The translations under genes and the position numbers were made by a program. A DNA stretch of 64,000 bases from Candidatus Helarchaeota archaeon (GTDB lineage: Archaea > Asgardarchaeota > Lokiarchaeia > Helarchaeales > HEL-GB-A), in NCBI GenBank assembly GCA_013375455.1, contig JABXJT010000003.1, positions 62,001-126,000 on the forward strand. The letters are read 5' to 3'. This document shows positions 8,316 to 17,350 of this stretch, one piece after another. The notes under the pieces are model-generated. The model was not told the origin of the DNA. It worked only from the letters and a program-made list of their open reading frames with translations, and ran no database searches. Numbering within the stretch: position 1 is the first letter of the stretch; each line of letters opens with the position of its first letter.

Positions 8316-9806
8316 GTGGCAGTGGCTAACATTGACTCTATTGTAAAGGAAATAACTTCGAAATTAGGCGGCATTTTGGCAGTTCGGGTCTATGTCGGCG
8401 TGGCAAATAGCATAGGTCAGTTGATCTACGAAGATTCAGAGATGGAACAGTTCAGAAACTTTATTCAAACCTTTGTAAAGAGTAATTTTAAATATCTAAA
8501 GGTCGGAGATCACAGTTTGCCCATTTCTGGAAGGAATATAATGTTCTTTCGGACGCCAAAAGCTATGTTAGTTCTCTATAGCATTAAGGGGCGCGTTGGA
8601 CAGCTCCTAACCTTTAAGAGCATGCTCCCAAAATATATGAATAGCTTCGATCAGTTTGTTGGAGAAGTATCCCCTGAGGTACTTCCGGCTGAATTGGTGG
8701 TTGAAGAAGTCCGACCTGAAGTTGAAACGATCCCTACGGTCCCCTTAAAAGCTATAGAAAAGGTCATTTTTTCGAGACGAGAGGCATTTTACAAGGAGAT
8801 AACTCCAGTTTTGGGCAAAAAAATTAAAGATGGCGCAAAATTCAGCTTGATCACGAGTGTTATTCTCAATTACAGTAATGATGAAAATTCTATCTTGGAT
8901 ATCTCTGATAAGTTAGATGTGAGTCAAGAGGAATTTAACGCCCAATTGTATAAACTCTATAAGGCAAACTGGATTAAAATTCAAGATTACGAACTCTTTC
9001 CAATTATGTGTCCCAGCTGTAAAAAAAATTATTACTATTTCGTGCCCACTGAACTCCTCAAAACAAGCCCTTGTGAGCATGTTCGATTTCAGATCGCATC
9101 CCCTGATTGTGATCACGCTTTTTACGTGATAATTGAGAAAAAAGGGAAAATAAAACCGAAGGCCATTCCGAAAATTCGAGATATCGAGGATGAAATAGAT
9201 TTCTCAGAATTGTCCATTGAAAAGCTCATCAAATTTTTCGGTCAAGATCTCTTCTTTAATTTATTCCATGCTATATTTTTCAAAAATTTTGTTCTTTTTC
9301 TTGAGTCAGGTAATTATGCTGAAAAAATTACCGAATTTATGAAAAAGTTCTTTCCGCAAGTTGCATATGGCACGGAAATTCAATCCCTCTCTCGAGATGA
9401 ATACAGAAAGAAAAGTAAACGATTTGCAGATTATCTTGTAATTGATCTGAATTCGAATATCGTGGCGAATGAGCCTTATGAAACCGAAGACTTGGACTTT
9501 GAATTAAGGCTTTTCCGTAAAATTTTGATGGAAGAGGATGAGAAAGTTCAGATTTTAAAAACTCACTCTGAATTTGAGAAGCTCATTCTGAACACGGATA
9601 CTATACTGAATGAAATTGAAATGTATAAGGAAATTAAAGAAGACGAATTAATTGAATTAATGAAAAATCAGCATGATATTCTTATTGAACGTTCAGAAAT
9701 CCCAATAATAAAAGAATTGGCGGATATTTACTACTATGTGAATATTCGAAAGAAAGTCACGAAAACACTCGTCGGGCAAGTTTCGGATTGGTTAGAGGGC
9801 ATCTAA
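8316..9806 (+). CDS. Roadblock/longin-like N-terminal domain protein with CxxC zinc element, paralogue 1
   Basis: A 496-residue protein. Residues 1-120 read like a roadblock/longin alpha-beta domain (GGILAVRVYVGVANSIGQLIY, then NIMFFRTPKAMLVLYS). Residues about 150-230 look like a winged helix (ILDISDKLDVSQEEFNAQLYKL). A CPSCKKNYYYF segment with two later cysteines (SPC and DC) could bind zinc. The rest is helical and charged. It is closely related to the product at 21645-23222 up to about residue 425, after which the C-termini are unrelated. It is transcribed divergently from the roadblock-GTPase, so a role as a GTPase regulator is a reasonable guess but not shown. GTG start. Confidence 0.6.
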   Translation: MAVANIDSIVKEITSKLGGILAVRVYVGVANSIGQLIYEDSEMEQFRNFIQTFVKSNFKYLKVGDHSLPISGRNIMFFRTPKAMLVLYSIKGRVGQLLTFKSMLPKYMNSFDQFVGEVSPEVLPAELVVEEVRPEVETIPTVPLKAIEKVIFSRREAFYKEITPVLGKKIKDGAKFSLITSVILNYSNDENSILDISDKLDVSQEEFNAQLYKLYKANWIKIQDYELFPIMCPSCKKNYYYFVPTELLKTSPCEHVRFQIASPDCDHAFYVIIEKKGKIKPKAIPKIRDIEDEIDFSELSIEKLIKFFGQDLFFNLFHAIFFKNFVLFLESGNYAEKITEFMKKFFPQVAYGTEIQSLSRDEYRKKSKRFADYLVIDLNSNIVANEPYETEDLDFELRLFRKILMEEDEKVQILKTHSEFEKLILNTDTILNEIEMYKEIKEDELIELMKNQHDILIERSEIPIIKELADIYYYVNIRKKVTKTLVGQVSDWLEGI

Positions 9807-9809
9807 TTT

Positions 9810-10805
9810 TTATAAATCGCGCGCAGCGATTTCACCTTTATGTTCTTCCTTGAATTGTTTCAGTTGCTCGGCCGTTGGAGAACTCTGTGCGCCCCCAAAC
9901 TGGATCTTGTAACCGGCACACGCGTGTGCAAGTATCATCGAATCTTTCAAAGATTTTTTCTCTAAAAGTCCTGAAATTATTCCAGCTGCGAATGCATCCC
10001 CTGCCCCTATGGTATCATACACTTTTACTTTAAAGGGAGGTAACGCAAAAAATTCAGTGTTGGATTTCACGATTGTATCTTTCGATCCACCTTTAACGAT
10101 CAAGGTAATGTTTTCTGGGAGAGATGATTTCAGTTTATCTATTACTTTGTGTATGTCCTTCTCGCCTTTAAGTCCCACTAATCGAGCCACCTCAATCCTG
10201 TTGATAATGAGGTAATCGACATTCTCGAGAGTTGGCATTAGCTCCTCATAACCCAAATGGGATATGGACCGCCCTGGATCGAAAGAAACTGTCACGTTGG
10301 CTCTTCCGCCATGTTTCGCAATCCGTGCAGCCTCTCTGAGAGCTATTGGATCAGTTCCCGTCATGTGTAGATGTTTGGAATTTATAATGGCTGGTAAATT
10401 TAAATGATGAAGAGGAAAGGGCTCATTGGCGCCTAAACTCTGGATTATCATCGGTTCTCCATCTGCATTGATGATGAGCATCGAGATTCCTGTTGGTTCA
10501 TAATAGTTTATCTTAATACTTGAAACGTCCACGTGTTCTTTGAGTAAGGCATTAATGACATTAATACCATAATCATCGAAACCCAAGATGGAACAAATTG
10601 ATGAAGATATTCCCAACCGAGATGCAGCGACAGCGACATTAGTTGCTGAACCTCCCGGGCTATATTGAATTCGGCCTTTAATTTTGACTGAACTATCAGG
10701 AATCGGGAATGTATCTACATATGCACGAATATCTAATAGGATGTGCCCTAACGTGACTAATTCTGGGTGTTGAACCGGATTTTTTGGTTTTTTCATTCTG
10801 CTCAC
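9810..10805 (-). CDS. PfkB-family carbohydrate/nucleoside kinase
   Basis: A 331-residue ribokinase-like protein. Near the N-terminus GGSATNVAVAASRLG is PfkB signature 1, and DTIGAGDAFAAGIISGLL is signature 2 with the catalytic aspartate and the GAGD anion hole. NRIEVARLVG and LIVKGGS are other family landmarks. It phosphorylates a sugar or nucleoside hydroxyl with ATP; the lid residues do not allow the substrate to be named. Its 3' end nearly touches the convergent gene at 9806. No sugar pathway genes sit beside it. Confidence 0.85.
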   Translation of the reverse strand: MSRMKKPKNPVQHPELVTLGHILLDIRAYVDTFPIPDSSVKIKGRIQYSPGGSATNVAVAASRLGISSSICSILGFDDYGINVINALLKEHVDVSSIKINYYEPTGISMLIINADGEPMIIQSLGANEPFPLHHLNLPAIINSKHLHMTGTDPIALREAARIAKHGGRANVTVSFDPGRSISHLGYEELMPTLENVDYLIINRIEVARLVGLKGEKDIHKVIDKLKSSLPENITLIVKGGSKDTIVKSNTEFFALPPFKVKVYDTIGAGDAFAAGIISGLLEKKSLKDSMILAHACAGYKIQFGGAQSSPTAEQLKQFKEEHKGEIAARDL

Positions 10806-11026
10806 CTTTTAGAAAATTCATTCACCTTTTTGAAAAGCTTACACATAATTCATTTCATGGTTATATTTTAAATATATGCCATTTCCAAAAATTTAAATCT
10901 TAAAAATGGTATTATAATCACCAATCGGACCCAAATAAAGATTTAAGTCCTAAATGTTTAGAGGAAGAATTAGGATAATTGAAAATGATTTTGATTTGAA
11001 ATGAATTTAACGATGAAGGTAAGATA

Positions 11027-12715
11027 GTGAGCTCAGAACAGGCTGATGAAATACTCGAAGGAGTAATTTATTCGACATTATCTAAATTAGGACCCAAACC
11101 ACAGATTTGGTTTCCAGATTCCTTAATTTATAATAAAATTCTTGAAATAATCATCAAATTCACATCTTACATTTCAGTTGGAGGGGAGAAATGGACGGGG
11201 AAAATCTCTATTCTTCCATTTCCAGTCCATAAAAATCTAGGTTTGACGTATTTTTATGAAGAGCCTTCAAGCAATCCTGAAGACAATCCTGAAGAAGTTG
11301 TAACAGCCACAGTGACGCTTCTAATCAATGAAAATGCAAGTAACTTTTTCTATCAAAATATAGATAAATTGAAGCAAGATCTCGAGGCGCTTGGAGAGGA
11401 ATTAAATGCAGAGAAAAGCCGTAAGAGGCTTATTCTTTCACGATATTATTTCAATTTAGTGGAATTCGTGAATCGTTATCAGGCCATTCAAAAAATCACG
11501 GATGTTTCAGAACAAATTGAAGAAACAGGCAAAAATTGCGTGCTACTCTCCTATTTTCATAGCAAAATCGGCCCAAAACCGTTTTATGCCTATCCTGAAG
11601 AGGTGCTTAATGACGATCATAAATTTCGAATTAGCAAAGAATTGGAGTTGAACTTTGAACAGGGCTTCTTTACTCGTTCATATCCGGATTTTAAAGTTCT
11701 CCATTATTATTTTGAACTTCCCTCCGAATGGGCGCGTGGAAAAAGCGAAATGTGTCTCATTTCACTAATATTCGGAAAGATGCCACCTAAGGAAACAATA
11801 AATATCATCTCATTCCGATTAGCAGATTTAATTGATAGATTAGTAAAGAAACCAGGAGTTTCAATGGGGTTTTATAAAGTAGGCTATGGGATGAAGGATC
11901 ATCTCGAGGAAATTCAAAAAATGCATGAATACCTGCACAATTGGGTTATTGAAGTCTATAGAGCCTGCATTGAAGAACAGACTGAAACCTCTTCCGAAGT
12001 GAAATTCGCAAACATCCTTCGGGATTATAATCGCGTAAAATTGCTAGAAAGGCTTTCTGAGGGTCCAATGGAGTTAAAAGCACTACAAGAGTGGATCCAT
12101 GCTAATTTAGGAAAGGCAGTTGATCCTCTCGAGATGATCTCGCCCTTAGTTGATTTTAACTTTGCTATCGTCAATGAAATATCTGGGCAAAATCACATAA
12201 TGCTTCTTAAAGATCTACACGTTTTCCGCATTTCCCCTTCTACCACCTTAGAAAAATTAAAATCATTGGAAGCAATTTATCCTGATTTACTTAAATTATA
12301 TGAGCAGGAAATTCAGCGATACTTCCGAAAATACAAGCCATCGCCTCGAGATACCGTGTTTCTTTCGCGGCTAGTTTTCGATCAGGTGAATTACATGGTC
12401 ATTTCGATGCTCCGCGAAGGTGGGGTCTTTTTAAAAACCGATTTTGAAGAAGCGCTAAGCGAAGAAATCCGTGATCTTGCCCTTGATAATTTGGATTTTT
12501 TGAAAGAACAAGATTTGATCACCGATATTGAGGCGCATAATGAACAGTTCATCCTCCTAAAGACAGATATTAAGTTTGTCTCGGCGATTCCAAAATATCT
12601 TCTCTCAGATAAGAAGGAGGAACGTGCTTTATTGGACCCTCTTGGCCAAGCACTCATTAATATCACTAAAGCGCCTGACAGAATCAGAAATATTTTCAAG
12701 CGCTGGTTTTCCTAA
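11027..12715 (+). CDS. Unknown 562-residue protein with duplicated GPKP motif
   Basis: I do not recognise the family. The N-terminal half has two related segments: LSKLGPKPQIWFPDSL (about residues 18-33) and HSKIGPKPFYAYPEEV (about 178-193), each followed by a beta-rich stretch. That suggests two copies of one alpha-beta domain of about 150 residues, possibly longin/roadblock-like. A central wHTH-like region contains VKLLERLSEGPMELKALQEWI. The C-terminal part is helical, ending FKRWFS. The start is GTG with AAGGT ahead. Neighbouring genes encode a GTPase and a roadblock-like protein, so it may belong to the same regulatory system, but this is inference only. Confidence 0.55.
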   Translation: MSSEQADEILEGVIYSTLSKLGPKPQIWFPDSLIYNKILEIIIKFTSYISVGGEKWTGKISILPFPVHKNLGLTYFYEEPSSNPEDNPEEVVTATVTLLINENASNFFYQNIDKLKQDLEALGEELNAEKSRKRLILSRYYFNLVEFVNRYQAIQKITDVSEQIEETGKNCVLLSYFHSKIGPKPFYAYPEEVLNDDHKFRISKELELNFEQGFFTRSYPDFKVLHYYFELPSEWARGKSEMCLISLIFGKMPPKETINIISFRLADLIDRLVKKPGVSMGFYKVGYGMKDHLEEIQKMHEYLHNWVIEVYRACIEEQTETSSEVKFANILRDYNRVKLLERLSEGPMELKALQEWIHANLGKAVDPLEMISPLVDFNFAIVNEISGQNHIMLLKDLHVFRISPSTTLEKLKSLEAIYPDLLKLYEQEIQRYFRKYKPSPRDTVFLSRLVFDQVNYMVISMLREGGVFLKTDFEEALSEEIRDLALDNLDFLKEQDLITDIEAHNEQFILLKTDIKFVSAIPKYLLSDKKEERALLDPLGQALINITKAPDRIRNIFKRWFS

Positions 12716-12762
12716 CTTTTAAGTTAAGTTCCCGGATATAACAAATTGAAGTCGGCATTCGC

Positions 12763-13758
12763 ATGGAATTTGAGAGCGTTTATAATTTAAATAATTTCTT
12801 GAGTTTCATTCACGAATTTATAGAACAGTTTAAAGCCGGTCCAAAAATAGGAGATTATTCTTATAAAAGAGGTAAAGAGATCCCTGATTTGTATGGCTCT
12901 TCTGATATTTTAATGACGCTTTATGCAATAAATGAACTTAAGTTAACTGAAAACCAGCGGTTAGAGTGGATTAAACGGCTTCAGACCTTTCAAGACCCCA
13001 AGACCGGCTGGTTTAAAGAAGCAGAGACCTTACATTTTAAAGAGCACTCGACTGCATACTGCATCGCCGCCTTAAACCTCATTGGTGGCAAACCCGCCTT
13101 TCCTTTAAAATTTATGAAAAAGATGAATACGAAACGAAAGCTTTGGCGCTGGTTGCGATGGCAGCTTTGGAGTCTAATCTGGAGCACCTCGCACCGCGGA
13201 CCAGGCGTGGCAGCAGCACTTGCTATGACGGGTGAGGCACCGGCAGGGTGGTTTGATTGGTTCTTTGAGTGGTGCAATAAAAAAGTAGATCCGAAAACAG
13301 GTTATTGGCGATTAGGTTTCATTCATAAATTGGGCATGATCTCGAAGGATGAGATGGCAGGGGCTTTTCATTTTTATTATATTTATGAGTATTTTAAACA
13401 CCCACTTCCGTATCCCAAGCAGATCGTGGATTGGACCTTGCGACTACAACATAACAATGGGCTTTGGGATAAAAATGTACCCTATTGCATTGACTTGGAT
13501 GGCGTCTACTCCTTAGCCAGAGCATCAAAAGCAGCAAATAATTACCGAAAACGAGATGTTGAAAGGGCGCTTGAAAAAACGCTCCATACTATCGTCACTT
13601 GTTTGAATGATAAGGAGTTTCTATTCAAAAACTACCGAAATAGCCATCGATTAGTGGGTGCTCTTGCAGCTGTAGCTGAAATTCAAGATTACATGCCCGA
13701 CCGATTAGACACACCCAAGAAATGGCGTAATCAGCTAGACTATGCACCTTATATTTAA
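12763..13758 (+). CDS. Prenyltransferase/terpene-cyclase-like alpha/alpha-toroid protein
   Basis: A 331-residue protein with helix pairs of the alpha/alpha-toroid type: RLQTFQDPKTGWFKE, TAYCIAALNLIGG and RLQHNNGLWDKN are QW-like turns (Q..D..GW/LW) found in prenyltransferase beta subunits and squalene/terpene cyclases. The DxDD motif of class II cyclases is not present, so it is unlikely to be an active cyclase of that kind. The ligand or substrate is unknown. A broken copy of its last 65 codons lies at 15859-16050. It follows the unknown 562-residue protein with 47 bases between and may share its transcript. Confidence 0.6.
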   Translation: MEFESVYNLNNFLSFIHEFIEQFKAGPKIGDYSYKRGKEIPDLYGSSDILMTLYAINELKLTENQRLEWIKRLQTFQDPKTGWFKEAETLHFKEHSTAYCIAALNLIGGKPAFPLKFMKKMNTKRKLWRWLRWQLWSLIWSTSHRGPGVAAALAMTGEAPAGWFDWFFEWCNKKVDPKTGYWRLGFIHKLGMISKDEMAGAFHFYYIYEYFKHPLPYPKQIVDWTLRLQHNNGLWDKNVPYCIDLDGVYSLARASKAANNYRKRDVERALEKTLHTIVTCLNDKEFLFKNYRNSHRLVGALAAVAEIQDYMPDRLDTPKKWRNQLDYAPYI

Positions 13759-13967
13759 GGAAGTAAAAAGAAGGATAAAACTTGTCTAAAACTAAAAATA
13801 TAGCTGATGTTCAATTGGAAATTTAATGAATGCCCTAAAATAAAAAAAGGGAATGGTAGGGCTCCTAAAATTGTCTCCTCACTATTGAAATAACAACAAA
13901 GCGCGGGTGAATTTTACTAATTTCAATTCGATATTTTTGCGTGACCAGATACATAATCCATTTTTTT

Positions 13968-14372
13968 TCACATGAACCCCGTGATTTTTTGTTGTTTGGA
14001 CTTAAAATTCGAGGACTTAAAATCCGAACATTTACATTTTTCCTCATCAATCTTAGATAAGGACCCACAAGCATCTAAATTTCTACAAGCCCCGCATTTA
14101 GGGACTTTCGATTTGACTAATTCATAATCATCTTCAGGATTTTCTTCCTGGTCAAAGGTCACTGAGAAGGCTAAGCTTCCCCCGCTTTTCGTTAGGGCGA
14201 ACCAATAACAAAAACCTCGTTCGATGGGTTCAATGGACCTGATTTCGTAAGTTAAATGATCATCATTTTTATATTGAACTATATCGCCGACTTGGAATCT
14301 CGGTTTCGGGAGGGGTGTCGGTCGCGGGATGGGTTTCAGGGTCTTGTCCCGATCTCCCGGGTGCTTCTCCAA
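13968..14372 (-). CDS. Small SH3-like/Cys-rich protein
   Basis: A 134-residue protein. The segment RFQVGDIVQYKND followed by YEIRSIEP reads like an SH3-type or KOW barrel. The C-terminal part has five cysteines in CGACRNLDACG...KCKC, a possible metal site. The N-terminus is proline-rich and basic (KPIPRPTPLPKP). An alternative reading frame overlaps it at 13865-14074, but the barrel and cysteine patterns make this one the likelier gene. Family and role are unknown. Confidence 0.45.
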   Translation of the reverse strand: MEKHPGDRDKTLKPIPRPTPLPKPRFQVGDIVQYKNDDHLTYEIRSIEPIERGFCYWFALTKSGGSLAFSVTFDQEENPEDDYELVKSKVPKCGACRNLDACGSLSKIDEEKCKCSDFKSSNFKSKQQKITGFM

Positions 14373-14535
14373 TTTTTATAGTTCTTTAAATTTAAATAGT
14401 AGATATTGTATAGAAAAATATATTATTCATTCATTATCGAAACAATGCGGGAATTTTCTTATATATAAGAAAATTAATATAAAAAATTCAGAGATAGAGT
14501 TATTTGGAAATTAATAGCAAGGAGATCAGAAAATT

Positions 14536-15684
14536 TTGACCACCCATACCTATGGAGATATTCCAGATAAATATGAATCGAAAGAATTTGCGCCTTTAGG
14601 GGAAAATACTTGGAGATATAACAAAGAACTCGGCTGGGACTACTTCGTTGATGTAGTTTCAGGGGGAGGGTTCTTTAGCGAGGCTGCGGAGTTTTTAAAT
14701 GAAAAATTCCAAGTCGCTGTCCAAACCGCCAGGAAGGTTGTAAGCGGCGAGATCAAGGATCCCGAAAATGTCCTTACGCCTTGGTTTTTCCCTCCAGTTA
14801 TGTATGTTCGCTCCGACTTACAAATGGGAAGTACTAAACTCATTTATGGAAATTCGACTGATATTACATTTATTTGTATCAATGATGCTGATTATCAGAT
14901 AGGACTACTCATAAATGGTCATATGGAAGATGGAGTTCCGGTCGATTATTGGTATCTTAAAGGCGAGGACGAAGTATTTGAGAGAAGACACCTTAAATTC
15001 GGGTTCAAACTTCGTGATATTCCTAGAAGGACAAAAAATTTTGTTAAAAGTGGATATCGTATTTTGGATATCTTGCGAGACATTCGAAATGAGCGAAGTC
15101 CACAATGGGCAGATTCAGCATATTCTATGTGTATGCTTTGGATTTCCGGGGCAACTAATATGTTTATAGAACCATCAAGTTGGAATGCTCTCGCACAAAT
15201 TTGGGATGGCGTGAATGCGAAGAAAATTTACGGCAGATCTGACCATTGGTTTGCCTATGTTCCTTGGCCTCCCGTTCTAAATCTGCTGTTTGCGATGGGA
15301 CGACCGGAATGGACTATAAGGCTGACAGGTTTAACCACCAGTCATAAATTATTTATTAATGGATTTGAACCAAGGATGATACAGTTTTATAAAGACGTTT
15401 CACCTGAACTTTGGGAACTTTTAGTTAGAGATATGAAGGAGAGAGGAGTACCAACTCCGCGGATGACTTTAGGTTGCAAACCTCCTGATTTAAAAGATAA
15501 AAAGAAGTTCAAAAACGAAGAATTTGATTGGGTCTATCCGAGCGGAACCAAAGTTATGCCCGCTGAATGGGGTCTTACAGAAGATGAACTATTTAACGGA
15601 ATTTATACAGATATAACACATGAGACTCCCTCCAAACCCTTCTATGGGAAAGAACATATAATTTCCATGGGGATCGGGAGATAA
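14536..15684 (+). CDS. Unknown soluble protein, 382 residues
   Basis: I do not recognise this family. The product has no signal peptide or membrane helix. It has aromatic-rich alternating strands (LIYGNSTDITFICINDADYQIG, VDYWYLKGEDEV) that may form a beta barrel or antiparallel sheet, then a helical C-terminal half (MIQFYKDVSPELWELLVRDM). The pattern recalls barrel-like lipid or hydrocarbon-binding proteins, but this is weak. It begins at TTG with GGAG eleven bases ahead. It lies between the toroid gene and its pseudogene copy, so the three may have had a common history. Confidence 0.5.
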   Translation: MTTHTYGDIPDKYESKEFAPLGENTWRYNKELGWDYFVDVVSGGGFFSEAAEFLNEKFQVAVQTARKVVSGEIKDPENVLTPWFFPPVMYVRSDLQMGSTKLIYGNSTDITFICINDADYQIGLLINGHMEDGVPVDYWYLKGEDEVFERRHLKFGFKLRDIPRRTKNFVKSGYRILDILRDIRNERSPQWADSAYSMCMLWISGATNMFIEPSSWNALAQIWDGVNAKKIYGRSDHWFAYVPWPPVLNLLFAMGRPEWTIRLTGLTTSHKLFINGFEPRMIQFYKDVSPELWELLVRDMKERGVPTPRMTLGCKPPDLKDKKKFKNEEFDWVYPSGTKVMPAEWGLTEDELFNGIYTDITHETPSKPFYGKEHIISMGIGR

Positions 15685-15792
15685 AGATGATAGTTCCTAG
15701 AATTTGAAGATTAATTAATGAAAAATAAGTTATTGTAGAATGAATTTAAATTGAAAACAGCTGGAGAAGTCTTAGGAGAATTATTAATCTGA

Positions 15793-16050
15793 TGTTTACG
15801 CGCTCTTACCCCAGAGGAACGAGAAGATCTCTTTGCCCGCTTTAAAGATATCATTAAAGCCATTGAAAAAACGCTCCATACAATGGCTTTACGATTAAAT
15901 GACAAGGAATTCGTTTTTAAAAACTATAAAAATAGCCATCGATTAGTTGGTGCATTGGCAGCTCTAGCTGAAATTCAGAATTACATGCCAGACCGCCTGC
16001 AAACTCCGAAAAAATGGAAATTGATCTTAGATCATTCGCCTTATATCTAA
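15793..16050 (+). pseudogene. C-terminal fragment of the alpha/alpha-toroid gene
   Basis: From 15859 to the stop at 16048-16050 the frame is open and encodes EKTLHT...LNDKEF.FKNY.NSHRLVGALAA.AEIQ.YMPDRL.TPKKW, about 70% identical to the last 65 residues of the protein at 12763-13758. In front of it the frame runs back only to a stop at 15790-15792 and encodes LTPEEREDLFARFKD, which the parent gene does not have. No start codon precedes the homologous part. It is a relic of a duplication, or the end of a lost paralogue. The rest of the 15685-16076 gap shows no gene. Confidence 0.7.
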
Positions 16051-16076
16051 AATCTATTGGGGAAAAAAATGGGAAA

Positions 16077-17060
16077 TCAGACCTCGACTCTGAGTTTCAA
16101 CTTCTTTACGAGTTCCTTGTAACGATTTCTGACGGTCACCTCGGTGACGTGCGCCACTTTGGAAATTTCGCGTTGGGTTCGCCGCTCACCTTCTTGTATG
16201 CCTATGATATAAATACAGGCAGCCGCTAATCCCGTCGGATCTTTCCCTGCAGTCAATCCATATTCCCGCGCTTTGCCGAGTAATTCGCATACTTTTTGTT
16301 GCACGCGACCCGAAAGGTCAAGCTCCTCACCAAATCGAGAGACATAATCTATGGGAGAGGCAACGGGCATGTGAATGTTGAGATTATCAACAATTAATCG
16401 ATAGCTTCGGCCAAGTTCTTTGCGTTTAATGTTTGTATAAGAACAAATTTCATCCAAGGTGCGAGGTACCTTCCTGATTCGGCACGAGGCATAAATAGAT
16501 GCTGCCACCATTGCCGAAATGGAACGCCCGCGAATGATTCGGCGTTCAATGGCGCGTCTGTAAATAACAGCCGCCGTTTCCTTCACGCTTTTTGGAATGC
16601 CTAATTGGCTGGATAAGCGGTCCAACTCGTTCATGGCAATGACGAGATTCCGGGCAATGGATGAATGGACCCTCGTCCGTATTTGCCATTTCCGGAGCCG
16701 ATAAATCTGGGCTCGCCGATTTGGAGGGAGTTTTTTTCCGAAGTAATCTTTATCATGCCAATCAATCATCGTGGATAGCCCTTTATCGTGCACCGTGTAT
16801 GTTGCCGGAGCGCCAACTCGACTCCGCTTCTCTCGTTCATCATTCGTGAAGGCGCGCCACTCTGGACCATTATCCACGATTCGTTCAGAAACTACAATGC
16901 CGCAATTCGAGCAAATCATCTCGCCACGCGACGTGTCATTAACGATGTCCGCAGAACCACATTCTGGACAACCCTGTCCTTCCGATTCTTCTACGGGTGG
17001 AAGAGGTCGTGTTTTTAAAACTACCAACTTTCTCAAACCTCTACTAAAATAATGCGCCAA
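16077..17060 (-). CDS. tfb: Transcription initiation factor IIB
   Basis: A 327-residue TFIIB. The N-terminal zinc ribbon has C31, C34, C50 and C53 (CPECG...CSNCG). The B-reader/B-linker follows (GPEWRAF, RVGAPATYTVHDKG), then two cyclin folds, the second ending with REISKVAHVTEVTVRNRYKEL, the helix-turn-helix that contacts the BRE. It bridges TBP on the TATA box with RNA polymerase. ATG 17060 is used; a shorter start at an internal TTG is possible. Two direct repeats lie just upstream (17072-17102). Asgard genomes often carry more than one TFB, so this may be one of several. Confidence 0.95.
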   Translation of the reverse strand: MAHYFSRGLRKLVVLKTRPLPPVEESEGQGCPECGSADIVNDTSRGEMICSNCGIVVSERIVDNGPEWRAFTNDEREKRSRVGAPATYTVHDKGLSTMIDWHDKDYFGKKLPPNRRAQIYRLRKWQIRTRVHSSIARNLVIAMNELDRLSSQLGIPKSVKETAAVIYRRAIERRIIRGRSISAMVAASIYASCRIRKVPRTLDEICSYTNIKRKELGRSYRLIVDNLNIHMPVASPIDYVSRFGEELDLSGRVQQKVCELLGKAREYGLTAGKDPTGLAAACIYIIGIQEGERRTQREISKVAHVTEVTVRNRYKELVKKLKLRVEV

Positions 17061-17071
17061 TCTACATTTTT

Positions 17072-17102
17072 ATGTGACAGAAGAAATTTTCATGTGACAG
17101 AA
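17072..17102 (-). promoter_or_regulatory. Direct repeat upstream of TFIIB gene
   Basis: ATGTGACAGAA occurs twice, at 17072-17082 and 17092-17102, exactly 20 bases apart, 12-42 bases before the TFIIB start. A 20-base step is about two DNA turns, which would place both sites on one face, as for a dimeric regulator. Binding is inference. Confidence 0.45.
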
Positions 17103-17291
17103 AAAATGTTCAAAATTGTACATTAACTCAGAAGTGAGTAATTCTAGATGCTTTAAATAATTTTCGATTGAACTGCAAAAAATCGAATTTTATTCATTGT
17201 AAATTTATTTTCGCAACAAAAATAAAATAATAATTTACGGGCATTCGATTCGATTTGAAAAGAAATGATTAAATCAATGCAAAAAATACCA

Positions 17292-17320
17292 TTTTTGAAG
17301 TGCGCGCCACTTTTCAAAAA
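17292..17320 (-). terminator. Hairpin downstream of V4R gene
   Basis: TTTTTGAA-GTG and CAC-TT-TTCAAAAA pair to form an 11-bp stem with a two-base bulge and a CGCGC loop, about 30 bases past the stop codon of the gene at 17351. It could mark the transcript end or be an operator. The rest of the 17061-17350 gap holds no gene. Confidence 0.35.
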
Positions 17321-17350
17321 GAAAAATAGGTTAGAAATCGTTTTAAGTTT

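Noticed and set aside
13865..14074. Minus-strand frame overlapping the small Cys-rich gene
   Set aside because: It is in another frame over a gene with a better domain pattern, and is rich in basic residues and has no motif.
16014..16229. Plus-strand frame at the TFIIB 3' end
   Set aside because: It mostly reads the complement of the TFIIB coding sequence.
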